Below, piece by piece: positions 1-39,179 of a DNA stretch of 64,000 bases. How positions within the stretch are numbered: position 1 is the stretch's first letter; each line of letters opens with the position of its first letter. The stretch spans positions 8,860,001 to 8,924,000 of the forward strand of contig BSQZ01000025.1 of assembly GCA_033239005.1 (NCBI GenBank), read 5' to 3'. The notes under the pieces were generated by a model. That model was not told the origin of the DNA. It made no database searches and was given only the letters and a program-made list of their open reading frames with translations. The position numbers and the translations under genes are program-made. Source of the DNA: Lamellibrachia satsuma. Lineage: Eukaryota; Annelida; Polychaeta; Sabellida; Siboglinidae.

Positions 1-212
1 AACCTTTCGAAATTACTCGAATGCGTAATTCACGGCGCAACAATATGGTTGACACATTGTGTGTGATGATAACTCTTGTCGCCAAAATAGAACCGGATAA
101 AGGCAAAGAAAAGATTAATGTTCACATGGTCCATATTCTTTTAAATGGGATAGTTCCCAACAATCAACGTGGTGATCTTTCAGATATTACTTCCTGTGCG
201 GCCGCTGGTTAG

Positions 213-27458
<27,246 letters not shown>

Positions 27459-27482
<24 letters not shown>

Positions 27483-28684
27483 CCTGTCGTTACATCTCGG
27501 CCACTGCTCTCGATAACCTGTCGTTACATCTCGGCCACTGTTCGCGTTAACCTGTCGTTACATCCCGGCCACTGCTCTCGTTAACCTGTCGTTACATCCC
27601 AGCTACTGCTTGCGTTAACCTCTCGTTACATCCCGGCCACTGCTCTCGATAACCTGTCGCTACATCCCGGCCACTGCTCTCGTTAACCTCTCGTTACATC
27701 CCGGCCACTGCTCTCGATAATAGTCGTTACATCCCGGCCACTGCTCTCGATAACCTTTCGTTACATCCCGGCCACTACTCTCGTTAACCTGTCGTTACAT
27801 TCCGGCCACTGCTATCGATAACCTGTCGTTATATCCCGGCCTCTGCTTGCGTTATCCTGTCGTTATATCCCGGCCACTGCTCGCGTTAACCTGTCGTTAC
27901 ATCCCGACCACAGCTCTCGATAACCTGTCGTAAAATTCCGGCCACTGCTCTCGTTAACCTGTCGTTACATCCCGGCCACTGCTCGCGTTAACCTGTCGTT
28001 ACATCCCGGCCACTGCTTTCGTTAACCTGTCGTTACATCCCAGCCACTGCTCTCGATAACATGTCGTTACATCCCGGCCACTGCTCTCGATAACCTGTCG
28101 TTACATCTCGGCTACTGCTCTCGATAACCTGTCGTTACATTCCGGCCACTGCTCTCGTTAACCTGTCGTTACATCCGGGCCACTGCTCTCGATAATAGTC
28201 GTTACATCCCGGCCACTGCTCTCGATAACCTGTCGTTACATCCCGACCAACTGCTCTCGTTAACCTGTCGTTACATCCCGGCCACTGCTCTCGATAACCT
28301 GTCGTTACATCCCGGCCTCTGCTTGCGTTATCATCTCGTTATATCCCGGCCACTGCTCGCGTTAACCTGTCGTTACATCCCAGCCACAGCTCTCGATAAC
28401 CTGTCGTAAAATTCCGGCCACTGTTATTGTTAACCTGTCGTTACATCCCGGCCACTGCTCGCGTTAACCTGTCGTTACATCCCGGCCACTGCTCTCGTTA
28501 ACCTGTCGTTACATCCCGGCCATTGCTCGCGTTAACCTGTCGTTAAATCTCGGCCACTGCTCGCGTTAACCTGTCGTTAAATCTCGGCCACTGCTCGTGT
28601 TAACCTGTCGTTAAATCTCGGCCACTGCTCGCGTTAACATGTCGTTAAATCCCGGCCACTGCTCGCGTTAACCTGTCGTTACAT
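27459..28684 (+). repeat. ~34-bp minisatellite spanning the polycystin stop codon, about 36 units
   Basis: The unit is 'taacctgtcgttacatcccg' + 'gccactgctctcg'. The first unit supplies the final codons and the TAA of the gene; the rest would lie in the 3' UTR. Confidence 0.94.
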
Positions 28685-28689
28685 TTGTA

Positions 28690-28866
28690 AACGATGTACG
28701 CAATAATGTTGTATTTATAAAGTGTGACCACTGTAATACTAAGTTGTGAGGTGTATTCTAAGTTGTATTTATAAAGTGTGACCACTGTAATACTAAGTTG
28801 TTTGGTGTATTCTAAGATGTATTTATAAAGTGTGACCACTGCAAGTTGTTTGGTGTATTCTAAGAC
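28690..28866 (+). repeat. ~50-bp repeat, 3 units
   Basis: 'ttgtatttataaagtgtgac' + 'cactgtaatactaagttg' is repeated three times with small deletions, directly after the 34-bp array. Confidence 0.85.
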
Positions 28867-28924
28867 ACGTGACGCCATAACTACATAACTACATAACTAC
28901 ACGCTACATGTAACGAGTGAACGG

Positions 28925-28930
28925 AATAAA
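28925..28930 (+). promoter_or_regulatory. Candidate polyadenylation signal AATAAA
   Basis: AATAAA lies about 1.44 kb after the stop codon of the polycystin gene, just past the downstream arrays. It would put both arrays in the 3' UTR. This is only a motif match. Confidence 0.35.
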
Positions 28931-29229
28931 AGTTATCAAAGCTTGCCCATGCCTTGACCTAATTCATATTGACGTTATTACATGAGTCGCATGCCCTCAA
29001 TACATTACGTAAACAATAGTCGATGACACACTTCTCGACTTGCATTGTTTGTGAGAGAAAACTTTTTATGAACATTTTTGTTTTCGTAGCAAATATCCAA
29101 GTGATCGAAATATTAAGACATGCGGGAAAAATAGTTATGTATAAAACACAAACAAACACTTTGTCTCTCCATCCACATGGCGCACATCACGGTTCGCATT
29201 TGGACCGGTGATGTTCGTATTCCACAACA

Positions 29230-29520
29230 ATCGTTGACATCTGCAAGAAACTGTTCTTCCTCGATGCTTCCTTTGCTAATTCGCGGCAGTTGTTATATCT
29301 TTCCATGTCTCCCTATGAGCAGCCTTCTCCCTCCACTTGCCACCCTCCCCTACCTCTCTGACATCCCTCTTTATGCAGTCCTCCCACCACAGTTGTGGTC
29401 TAACTGTTTCACCGCCGCCTCCGTCCACACCAAGTGCATAATCCAGCTTTTTACTAGCTTTCCTGTTAGGCTGAACTGCTTCCCAATGTCCCCCCTCAGG
29501 TCAGTCATACTTCTTCTATC
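29230..29520 (-). mobile_element. LINE ORF2 C-terminal scrap
   Basis: On the minus strand it reads WWEDCIKRDVREVGEGGKWR then EKAAHRETWKDITT. This matches the RWEDC+KRD...W.E.A.DR..W tail of RTE/jockey-like ORF2 proteins. No other part of the element remains. Confidence 0.75.
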
Positions 29521-29586
29521 CACCCTATTTGATCCTATATTCCCCGGACCCAGATGTTATCGCAAACCTGAAGGTTATGTTGTTGT

Positions 29587-30752
29587 TGTTGCTCTGTCGG
29601 TGCCACCGTCTCAATATCGTACAAACGTGTCGGCGCCACGCGCGCTCTGTCGGTGCCGCCGTCTCAAGATCGTACAAACGTGCTGGCGCCACGCGCGCTC
29701 TGTCGGTGCCACCGTCTCGGGGCCGTACACACGTGCCGGCGCCACGCGCGCGCTCTGTCGGTGCCACCGTCTCGGGGCCGTACACACGTGCCGGCGCCAC
29801 GCGCGCTCTGTCGGTGCCACCGTCTCGGGGCCGTACACACGTGCCGGCGCCACGCGCGCTCTGTCGGTGCCACCGTCTCGGGGCCGTACACACGTGCCGG
29901 CGCCACGCGCGCGCTCTGTCGGTGCCACCGTCTCGGGGCCGTACACACGTGCCGGCGCCACGCGCGCGCTCTGTCGGTGCCACCGTCCGGGGCCGTACAC
30001 ACGTGCCGGCGCCACGCGCGCGCTCTGTCGGTGCCACCGTCTCGGGGCCGTACACGTGCCGGCGCCACGCGCGCGCTCTGTCGGTGCCACCGTCTCGGGG
30101 CCGTACACACGTGCCGGCGCCACGCGCGCGCTCTGTCGGTGCCACCGTCTCGGGGCCGTACACACGTGCCGGCGCCACGCGCGCGCTCTGTCGGTGCCAC
30201 CGTCTCGGGGCCGTACAAACGTGCCGGCGCCACGCGCGCGCTCTGTCGGTGCCACCGTCTCGGGGCCGTACACACGTGCCGGCGCCACGCGCGCGCTCTG
30301 TCGGTGCCACCGTCTCGGGGCCGTACACACGTGCCGGCGCCACGCGCGCGCTCTGTCGGTGCCACCGTCTCGGGGCCGTACACACGTGCCGGCGCCACGC
30401 GCGCGCTCTGTCGGTGCCACCGTCTCGGGGCCGTACACACGTGCCGGCGCCACGCGCGCGCTCTGTCGGTGCCACCGTCTCGGGGCCGTACACACGTGCC
30501 GGCGCCAAGCGCGCGCTCTGTCGGTGCCACCGTCTCGGGGCCGTACACACGTGCCGGCGCCACGCGCGCGCTCTGTCGGTGCCACCGTCTCGGGGCCGTA
30601 CACACGTGCCGGCGCCACGCGCGCGCTCTGTCGGTGCCACCGTCTCGGGGCCGTACACACGTGCCGGCGCCACGCGCGCTCTGTCGGTGCCACCGTCTCG
30701 AGGCCGTACACACGTGCCGGCGCCACGCGCGCTCTGTCGGTGCCACCGTCTC
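29587..30752 (+). repeat. GC-rich 55-bp minisatellite, about 21 units
   Basis: The unit is 'acgtgccggcgccacgcgcg' + 'cgctctgtcggtgccaccgt' + 'ctcggggccgtacac'. The number of CG steps at the GCGCGC site varies (two or three). No unit holds a stop in any frame, so five frames show ORFs of 360-540 codons. It is very CpG-dense. Confidence 0.95.
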
Positions 30753-31011
30753 TTAAAATTCTTATTTACATACAAATAGTCCTCGGAGGCAACAACTGAA
30801 AAAATACTTATTTCGCGGTCGCTATCTATTACCAATGTTGGTATAAACTCTTATTTCCTCAAATAAGCCATGTTACTTTATGTTTAGTAAATTTGGCTAC
30901 TTTTATAATATTGCTTTAAACTGTACTAACAGCTTACATAATCATAGTTTATCTACTAGTTGCATTGATTTAAGACACTTGATCTACATTTATTTTTATT
31001 ATTATCTTAAT

Positions 31012-31266
31012 AGTCCGTGGGCCACGAATAACTTAATAGTCCGTGGGCCACGTATAACTTAATAGTCCGTGGGCCACGTATAACTTAATAGTCCGTGGGC
31101 CACGTATAACTTAATAGTCCGTGGGCCAGGTATAACTTAATGGTCCGTTGGCCAGGTATAACTTAATAGTCCGTGGGCCACGTATAACTTAATAGTCCGT
31201 GGGCCACGTATAACTTAATAGTCCGTGGGCCAGGTATAACTTAATAGTCCGTGGGCCAGGTATAAC
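31012..31266 (+). repeat. 26-bp minisatellite, about 10 units
   Basis: The unit is 'ttaatagtccgtgggccacg' + 'tataac', with cacg/cagg variants. Confidence 0.93.
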
Positions 31267-31570
31267 TCCCCACCACATAGGGAATTTTCATGACACTATT
31301 TTTTGATGACCTTATATAATAGCAATTTCAAATCTAGTTGTTTGCCATTTGGCAACTGCTGCCTGTTCGATTGGGAGTTACTGGAAGTATGATCGATGAG
31401 CTGATAAACGTAACATGGGGTAGGGATAGATATTTCCCCATAATACGTTAAACATCATATCAAACCATACGAAATGTGCTATCGATGGAAAGGTATATAC
31501 GTTGTTTATACGAATATCGTCATATATTACACACATGCACGCGCGAACGTATGTGTGTGTTTTTCTATTC

Positions 31571-31614
<44 letters not shown>

Positions 31615-31690
31615 GCAAAAACAGACGCTTTCATTTTGTTTTAAATAATACTTACAATAAGTTCGGTCAGCATGCTGGAAGCATTGGTCA
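31267..31690. other. Intergenic, with a (TA)n run
   Basis: (TA)n fills 31577-31610. Nothing else was recognised. Confidence 0.6.
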
Positions 31691-31692
31691 AC

Positions 31693-34256
31693 AGTCAGTT
31701 TAACAAGATTTAACAAAATTGCCATCCCAATCCCAAATAACACCTTCCAGATGGCAAGTGGACAAGGAAGCCTTATCGAGAGTCTAACAGTTTTCTCATC
31801 TATGTGTAGCGCGCCTTTATCATATATGTGTCAATTCTATTTTTAAACATATTCACTCTACTAGCATTAGCACAATAATTTGGCAGTTTGTTCCATCCAT
31901 TTATCACCCTCTGTGAGAAAGATTACTTTCTCATGTCCAACCAACGCTGCTCCTTAACTAATGCTGCTTTGCGTCCTCTGGTTCTACTGCCTTCTTTAAG
32001 TTTGAAGAGCATATCTCTATCAACATCCTCATAACCATTCACTATTTTAAACACTTCTATTTGGTCTCCTCTTAGTCTCCTGGTCTCTAGTGTTGTCAAA
32101 CCACATTGTAATAAGCGGCTTTCCTAACTACAGTCTCTCAGTTCTGGAATAGTTTTAGTTGCTCTTCGTTGTATTCTTTCTAACTTGTCTATGTCCTTTT
32201 TACGATACGGCCTCCATGCCTGAATACAATACTCCAAATGTGGTCTAACTATTGCTTTGTACACAGCTACAATTAGCTGGTTCTCCTTATACACGATAGT
32301 TCTCCTAATTAGCCGTATAATTTGATTTCCTTTCGATGCAGCAATCCCACATTGCCCTGAAACTTTCATGTAAGCACTAAATGTTACTCCTAAGTCCTTT
32401 TCTTGTGTGGTTCTACCTAGTACAGCATCCCCCATTTTATATTCTTCGTCCATGTTTCCATGTCCTATGTGTATGCATTTACACTTCCCAAAATTGAATA
32501 ACATTTGCCATTTTTCTGACCATTTAAATAATTTATTTATATCATCCTGTAAACTATGTTTATCTGTAACATTAGTAACCTTTCTAAATAATTTTGTGTC
32601 ATCTGCAAATTTCAGTACTTTGCTAGATATATCATCTTCAAAATCATTTATATACATTACAAACAATATAGGGCCTAATACTGATCCCTGTGGTACCCCA
32701 CTCAGAACAGATTTCCAGTTTGAAATCTCACCATCTACTATTACTCTCTGTGTGTAAGCCACTTTTCTATCCAGTTGATTACATCATTACCTATACCATG
32801 GGCTTTTAGTTTAAGTAACAATTTTTGATGTGGCACTTTATCGAAAGTTTTCTGAAAATCTAACTAGACAACATCCACTGGTGACCAGTCATCTACCCAC
32901 TTTGTAATTTCTTCCAAAAAACATAAGAGATTAGTTAGACATGACCTTGCTTTTAGGAACCCATGTTGAGATGTACTTATTAATTTATGTTTTACAAGGA
33001 ATTCCACCATATGGTCTCTAATTCGTTTCGAGTAATTTACATACAACTGATGTTAAACTCACTGGTCTGTTCTTCGACCCCTTCTTAAATAGCTGCGTAA
33101 TATTTGGTTCTTTCCATTCTGAAGAAACGATTCTTTCTTCTAGTGACAAGTTAAAAAAAGTCAAGTGGTGTACTAATTTGCTCAACAATTTCCTTAAGCA
33201 GTTTTGTTGGAATCCCATCAATTCCAGGTGATTTATTATCTTTCATCTGCTTAATTTTCTTTGCTATAATACGAGGGGAGACAAATAAATGCCCTAAATG
33301 TTCTGATTTACTGCTCTCAAATTTAGTAAATGGAACAGGAACTGAGCTTATATCTGCTATGGTAAAAACTAATACTCATTCAGGACCTCTATCATTCGAA
33401 ACCCGTCTGACATTATGTTTCCACTGTTTTTACAATGGTCCGACCTGGTTTCGAACTTTTATTTACTCCTTATATAAGCATAGAAACTCTTGCTGTAATT
33501 GTTGTATATTACCTGCGAAGTTTTGTTCGAAGGTTCTTTTAGATTTTCTAATTTCAGTTGTAGCTAGGTTAAGTGCCTCTTTGTAATTTGCATAGTCTTC
33601 ATCCTTTCTGATGCGCCTATAAACCCTCCACATAGTTTGCTTAAACACTATTTTTCTAATAGCTTCTTTTGACAAGTGTTTCTTTCTAGACCGTTTTCCT
33701 TGTTTTTTCAAGGGAACAAATTTATCGATGATACTCTGAATTTCATATTTTAGAATATACCAACATTCAATTGCGGTCTTATTCATCAGCATGTTATTCC
33801 AATCTAGCTGTGCTAAGTATTTTCTCATATCTTTATTATTACCTTTGTGGAAGTTTCTCCTATTCGTTTTTTTATTTTTACTTTCTGATTTTATATTGAT
33901 ATCAAAATGTATTTGATTGTGGTCACTGTTACCAAATGGTTCATGTATTTTTTACATTTTCTACTAATTCTTTTTGTGTTGACAAAACTACATCTAATAC
34001 ATTATCTCCCCTGGTTGGTTCTAGCACTTGCTGAGTAAGGAAGCTATCATGAATTAAAAATAGAAATGTTTGGTCCTCACCCCCTGTACTCTCTAGAGAT
34101 TTCCATTGTATGTGTCCATGGTTAAAATCTCCCATTATGATACATTCCCCTTTACTAACTTCCTTTATAGCGTTTTGTACTTTTGTTTTATCCTCTTCAT
34201 TTATGTTTGGACTTCGGTAAACTAATCCAATAGTTAATTTTGAATTTCCTGAAAGC
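31693..34256 (-). mobile_element. CR1-type LINE, 5'-truncated copy 2
   Basis: The minus strand holds the 3' repeat end (TTTAACAAGATTTAACAAAA at 31699), the RT (32124-33240) and the endonuclease C-terminal half (33480-34256). The 5' end is cut inside the endonuclease at LSGNSKLTIGLVYRSPN. Confidence 0.88.
31830..34256 (-). pseudogene. CR1 ORF2 remnant (endonuclease half + RT), many frame breaks
   Basis: Visible motifs are GLVYRSPNINEEDKT, CIIMGDFNHGHIQW, RKKHLSKEAIRKI, SQHGFLKARSCLTNL, GVPQGSVLGPILF and the catalytic KFADDTKLFRKV. It is broken at least six times (near 33950, 33460, 33220, 33046, 32762 and 32124) and is more decayed than copy 1. It cannot encode an active enzyme. Confidence 0.87.
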
Positions 34257-35190
34257 ATTTTGGCTAGTGCTGTTGAATTGTCTTCAAAATCATCATCGCC
34301 GCCATCGTAGGTGATGCCCGATAGGCTGACCTCACGTGTTTTCTCCTCATCGATGTCCAATAGGCTGACCTCACGTGTTTTCTCCTCATCGATGTCCAAT
34401 AGGCTGACCTCACGTGTTTTCTCCTCATCGTCGCCACTGTCAGTGTCAAGATCACAAAGTCCACCCTCTTCACCTTGGGCAGCACGTTTCTCATAACCTC
34501 TCCAAATGTCTGAGACAGAGCAGTGAGTGCCTGCAGTAGGGCGTTCCCGTCAACGACGTATGTCTGAGACAGAGCAGTGAGTGCTGCAGTAGGGCGTTCC
34601 CGTCAACTACGTATGCACCCAAGTCATCAAGGCAAGGATGGTCAACCAGCGTTGCTTCATTTACAAGCTGGTGCATCAGTTTGGCCTTGTCTGTCTTTAC
34701 TGGAAACCCATCCAGTGTAGCTAAAGCCAATCCCGTGTAGCTAAAGCCCATACCGTGTAGCTAAAGCCCATCCAGTGTACCCCAAACCCAAGGGACCGAA
34801 TCAAGGGGATATTGCAGTGCATTTTCAGGTTGTTGTTTTCAGAGAGTATTAGCAGCTGTCCAAGGAAATTCCGTTGTGCTGATATTGGGATTATCTTCAT
34901 CTTCGAGGACTTTAGCTTCTTGGTCTTTTCAAGAGCACCAAACGTCTTGATGGACTGCCTTGGAAGAGGCGCATGGAATTTGAAAGTTTTGGCAACAGGC
35001 CTCTTTCTGGATTACAGTTTTGAAAACTGCTTTGCCAACTGCTTCAGCATTCAAGAAACCATTCGCAACTTCATATGGGGCTCGTGCGCCAGATGAAATG
35101 AAGAATATGTCTCCATTGTCCTCAACTTTAAATGGATTTATGAAATTGTTCTCACCACGTCTGAACTATGATGGCCGAAGTTTTTTGTGC
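34257..35190 (-). pseudogene. Fragment of an unrecognised repeated protein family
   Basis: On the minus strand, partly in different frames, it reads FKVEDNGDIFFISSGARAPY, then ALQYPLDSVPWVWGTLDG, ETLDGFPVKTDKAKLMHQLV and GAYVVDGNALLQ. It ends with NVLPKVKRVDFV. I recall multicopy invertebrate proteins with a P.S.A..DG...KT.KA.L...L / DGNAL pattern, but I cannot name a function. Stops and a duplicated segment (34508 and 34563, 'tctgagacagagcagtgagt') show it is broken. Confidence 0.45.
34320..34440 (+). repeat. 39-bp repeat, 3 units
   Basis: 'aataggctgacctcacgtgt' + 'tttctcctcatcgatgtcc' occurs three times, with the last unit diverging into the flank. Confidence 0.88.
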
Positions 35191-35755
35191 TGTGTCTTCG
35201 AAGCATGTCATATCTGACATCTCCAATGTGGTTTCTTCGTAGCCTGCTTTGACATGTCTGATCTATGATGGCCGAAGTTTTTTTGTGCCGTGTCTTCGAA
35301 GCATGTCATATCTGACAACTCCAATGTGGTTTCTTCGTAGCCTGCTTTGACATGTCTGATCTATGATGGCCGAAGGTCTTGTGTGCCGTGTCTTCGGAAC
35401 ATATCATACATGCCATCTCCAATGTGGTTTCTGCCTAGCCTGCTTTAACATGTCTGATCTATGATGGCCGAAGGTCTTGTGTGCCGTGTCTTCGGAACAT
35501 GTCATATCTGACATTTCCAATGTGGTTTCTGCGTAGCCTGCTTTGACATGTCTGGTGTATGATGGCCGAAGGTCTTGTGTGCCGTGTCTTCGGAACATGT
35601 CATATCTGACATTTCCAATGTGGTTTCTGCCTAGCCTGCTTTGACATGTCTGATCTATGATGGCCGAAGGTCTTGTGTGCCGTGTCTTCGGAACATGTTA
35701 TATCTGACATTTCCAATGTGGTTTCTGCGTAGCCTGCTTTGACATGTCTGGTCAT
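35190..35755 (+). repeat. 98-bp tandem repeat, about 6 units
   Basis: The unit contains 'gatggccgaaggtcttgtgt', 'gccgtgtcttcggaacatgt' and 'tttccaatgtggtttctgcg'. The first unit overlaps the end of the preceding protein fragment. Confidence 0.9.
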
Positions 35756-35847
35756 ACACCATTGGTAGCAAGCAGGATAGTTTTTGCTGAATCCAATGAT
35801 GCCTCCCTTGGGCTTCGATTGATCGTCTGTTGAATAGTTAAGTCAAC

Positions 35848-36157
35848 TGTATTTCTTGATGCTGGCCTATATGATCCGGACACACTTGATGCTGGCCTAT
35901 ATGATCCGGACACACTTGATGCTGGCCTATATGATCCGGACACGCTTGATGCTGGCCTATATGATCCGGACACGCTTGATGCTGGCCTATATGATCCGGA
36001 CACGCTTGATGCTGGCCTATATGATCCGGACACGCTTGATGCTGGCCTATATGATCCGGACACACTTGATGCTGGCCTATATGATCCGGACACACTTGAT
36101 GCTGGCCTATATGATCCGGACACACTTGATGCTGGCCTATATGATCCGGACACACTG
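35848..36157 (+). repeat. 30-bp minisatellite, about 10 units, nearly identical
   Basis: 'cttgatgctggcctatatga' + 'tccggacaca', with only cacg/caca variation. The 30-bp period gives ten-residue repeats in several frames. High identity suggests recent expansion. Confidence 0.95.
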
Positions 36158-36179
36158 AACCTGCGGTTTCTTAGCAAAC

Positions 36180-36250
36180 TGCAAACTTGACAATTCTAGT
36201 TGACTTGACAATTCTAGCTCACTTGACAATTCTAGTTGACTTGACAATTT
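36180..36250 (+). repeat. 18-bp repeat, 4 units
   Basis: 'gacttgacaattctagtt' repeats with small changes. Confidence 0.8.
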
Positions 36251-36740
36251 AAACAAATTATGTTTTACTTAGTCAAAGTATTCTTGTCTTCTACAAGTTC
36301 TATAATTGATAGCAGATTCAAAGGCTAAACATATTACTGGGATACTCCGTTATCCAAATGTGGATTAACGTTTTCAATAGCTTGCAATCGGGCACCACAA
36401 CATTTCATTTTCCGTATAACATATTATTACTATTATACATTTATAATGCGCCGTGTATCCGGGTTAAAAACCTGCTCAAATAATCTAAAATAAAGTGAAA
36501 AGCTAAAACAAAATGTGTTTAAGAAACAGGTAAACATAAGTTAAATAAAAAGTTCAATAAATTATTTAAATGAATTAGTTATGTAAAGAAGTTAAATCAA
36601 TAAATGCATTAAATTAAAATAAAATAAAATTAAAATAAACCACTACAATTAATTTGATACATCAGCTAAAAATATAATTTAATCAGAAAAGTTAAATAAA
36701 CAGGTTAAATAAATAATTAGTTAAAAAGTAAAATGTTCGA
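36250..36740. other. AT-rich spacer, nothing recognised
   Basis: Low-complexity A/T-rich sequence with many 'taaataaa' strings. It may include the 3' UTR of the LINE that follows on the minus strand. Confidence 0.5.
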
Positions 36741-37049
36741 GTGATTAAAATGTCAACAGGGTTTTCGGAAGGCTTCGCGAAAGAGATGTTTTTTGAAGTG
36801 ACTTGAATACCGCAACGGAGTTGGCTTGCCTAATTGCGGGAGGCAGGGCGTTCCACAGTGTCGGCCTTGCAACAGAAAAGGCCCGACGACCTTACCGCTC
36901 GAGATGGTACCGCGGTATAGTCAATAGATGTTGATCGGCTGATCTCAGTGTTCGGGTGGGTGTGTATGGAGACACTAACGACGACAGATACACTGGGCAG
37001 ATGATGCACAGCGCGAAACACAAGTAAAAGAAGCTTGAAAGATGATTCG

Positions 37050-38988
37050 CTAACGAACAGGCAAACAATGTAAACTGAGCAAAACTGGTGTTATGTGATC
37101 ACGCCTACGGGTTCCATTAATCAGCCGTGCCGCGGAGTTTCGAAGTCCAAGCGCGACATGACTAAAGCATGAATGATTGTTTTGCAAGCAATGGTGGAAA
37201 GGCATTTTCTGATTGTTGCGATGCCCCGAATGTGACAGTATGCCACCTGGCAGACACGGCATATCTGCGCCGCCATTGTCATTGTGTCATCAAATACAAA
37301 ACCGATGTCGCGGATAAATGGTTTCGGCGTGACGGAGCAGCCACCGACATCAATGACTAGGTCAACAGAAGGTCGAACATATTTGCGATTCTGCGCAGCG
37401 GAAATGACGACGGTTTCCGTTTTACACTCGTTAAGAAGAAGGTTGTGGGACACCATCCATGACTTTACATCAGCGGTACATCGCGATATGCGGTCAATGG
37501 CAGTTGTAGCATGCGATGGCTGATCACGCGGAAATTCAATATACAGCTGGGTATCGTCAGCATACATATGGTAACGGAGTTGGTGGTGTTCGAAGACATG
37601 GTTAAGCCCCAGACAGTAGATTATAAAAAAACAAGGGTCCCAGCACGCTACCCCGCGGTACACCAAACCATAAATCAACACTTCTTGAGGTGACGTTATC
37701 AACTTTAACAGCTTGCGTTCGCTGCGAAAGGTACGACTGTATCCAGCGGTGTGCGTTGTCACGTATGCCAATTTCGTGCAGTTTGTCTAGAAGCAGACGA
37801 TGATCAACATTATCGAAGGCAGCACTGAGATCGAACAACACCAATACCACGGTATTCCGATTGTCGAGCGAATGTAGAATGTCGTCCTGTATACGACACA
37901 GGGCTGTTTCACAGCTGTGAGCAGGACGATACGCACTCTGAAAGACATCGAAGAGATCATTCGAGTCCATGTACTGCCGGATTTGCGATGCTTTATACTT
38001 CTCGAGGAGTTTTGATATGAAACTCAGGTTGGATATCGGTCCGTAGTTGGATAGTATTTTAGGGTCGAGATCACTCTTCTTTAACCGACTGCTGGCGTTG
38101 CGTACTTATAGTCGCCAGATGTACACGGATATCAGTGATCTTGTCAGTGAAGTGCGTGACGAAACAATCAGCCAATGCGCCTGGACCATCATCACTTTTC
38201 GGGAACAAAGTTTTACTGGAGCGACCCATCAGGTCGTTTGTGATGCGGTACATCTCTTTGTTATTACGGGCTGATGATTTATTCTCGGCGCAGTAATACG
38301 CAGATTTGGCCAAAGCGATGCTTTGCTTGAAAGCGTCACGCACGTCCGTGTAAATATCACGATGGACAGTGAGTCGTGTGTGGCGCCATTTGCGTTCGGC
38401 TCGTCTAACCTGCTGCCTCATCCTCTGCAAGTCATCGGTTCTCCACGGTTGCCAATGACGCACATTTATCGTTCGTCGGATAACGGGTGCATGCTTGTTA
38501 ATTATGGTAAAAAGTTGAGACATATACTGTTCACATAAACTGTCAATGTCATCGGCGGGAGAGGTGACCAGCGGCGGGAGAGGTGACCAGCGGCGGGAGA
38601 GGTGACCAGCGGCGGGAGAGGTGACCAGCGGCGAATCGATCAGGCCGCGCGTGAACTGCTTCATGTCGATTGAAGCATAGTTACGGTAGAATATCTCTTT
38701 TCGCACTGGTCGAGGTTTAGCTGAAACGAGCTTGCACATGGTGACGTGGTGGTCTGTCAGCAGTGACTCTACCGACACCTCTGTTAGCACAGAGCCTGTC
38801 ACCGGTGAGATCACCAGATCAAGAATGTTAACTCGGCAGTGCGTTGACGATGTTACGTGTTGTTGCAGATTAATGTCGTTGAGAATTGCAGCCAAGTCAC
38901 GTGCGTCCTTATCGTCATCACCAAGTATGATAAGTCCAGTTTTTTTATGGAGACACTTCTTCTTCTTCTTCTTCCGGGTACGAGTCAA
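37050..38988 (-). pseudogene. L2/CR1-like ORF2: endonuclease end + reverse transcriptase
   Basis: The long frame 38988-38071 carries the endonuclease end (GD and DH catalytic blocks), a linker (VRRAERKWRHTRLTVHRDIY) and HFTDKITDIR. The RT fingers follow at 37970-37602 and the palm with catalytic YADD at 37771-37121, in different frames. An in-frame 19-bp repeat (gcgggagaggtgaccagcg, four copies, 38552-38636) interrupts the linker. Confidence 0.82.
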
Positions 38989-38997
38989 GGCTTATAG

Positions 38998-39172
38998 ACT
39001 CGGTGTGTGTGAACACGTGCTAAAGTGTGTACACGTGCTAAAGTGTGAACACGTGCTAAAGTGTGTACACGTGATAAAGTGTGTACACGTGCTAAAGTGT
39101 GAACACGTGCTAAAGTGTGTACACGTGCTAAAGTGTGTACACGTGCTAAAGTGTGTACACGTGCTAAAGTGC
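38998..39172 (+). repeat. 18-bp minisatellite, about 10 units
   Basis: 'acacgtgctaaagtgtgt' units, with gaacacg and gtacacg variants and one 'gtgataaag'. It lies at the junction between the host LINE and the nested LINE. Confidence 0.93.
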
Positions 39173-39179
39173 TGTGAGA

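Noticed and set aside
29525..30835. Overlapping ORFs of 360-540 codons on both strands
   Set aside because: All derive from one 55-bp repeat without stop codons; the frames differ only by register and none shows a real domain.
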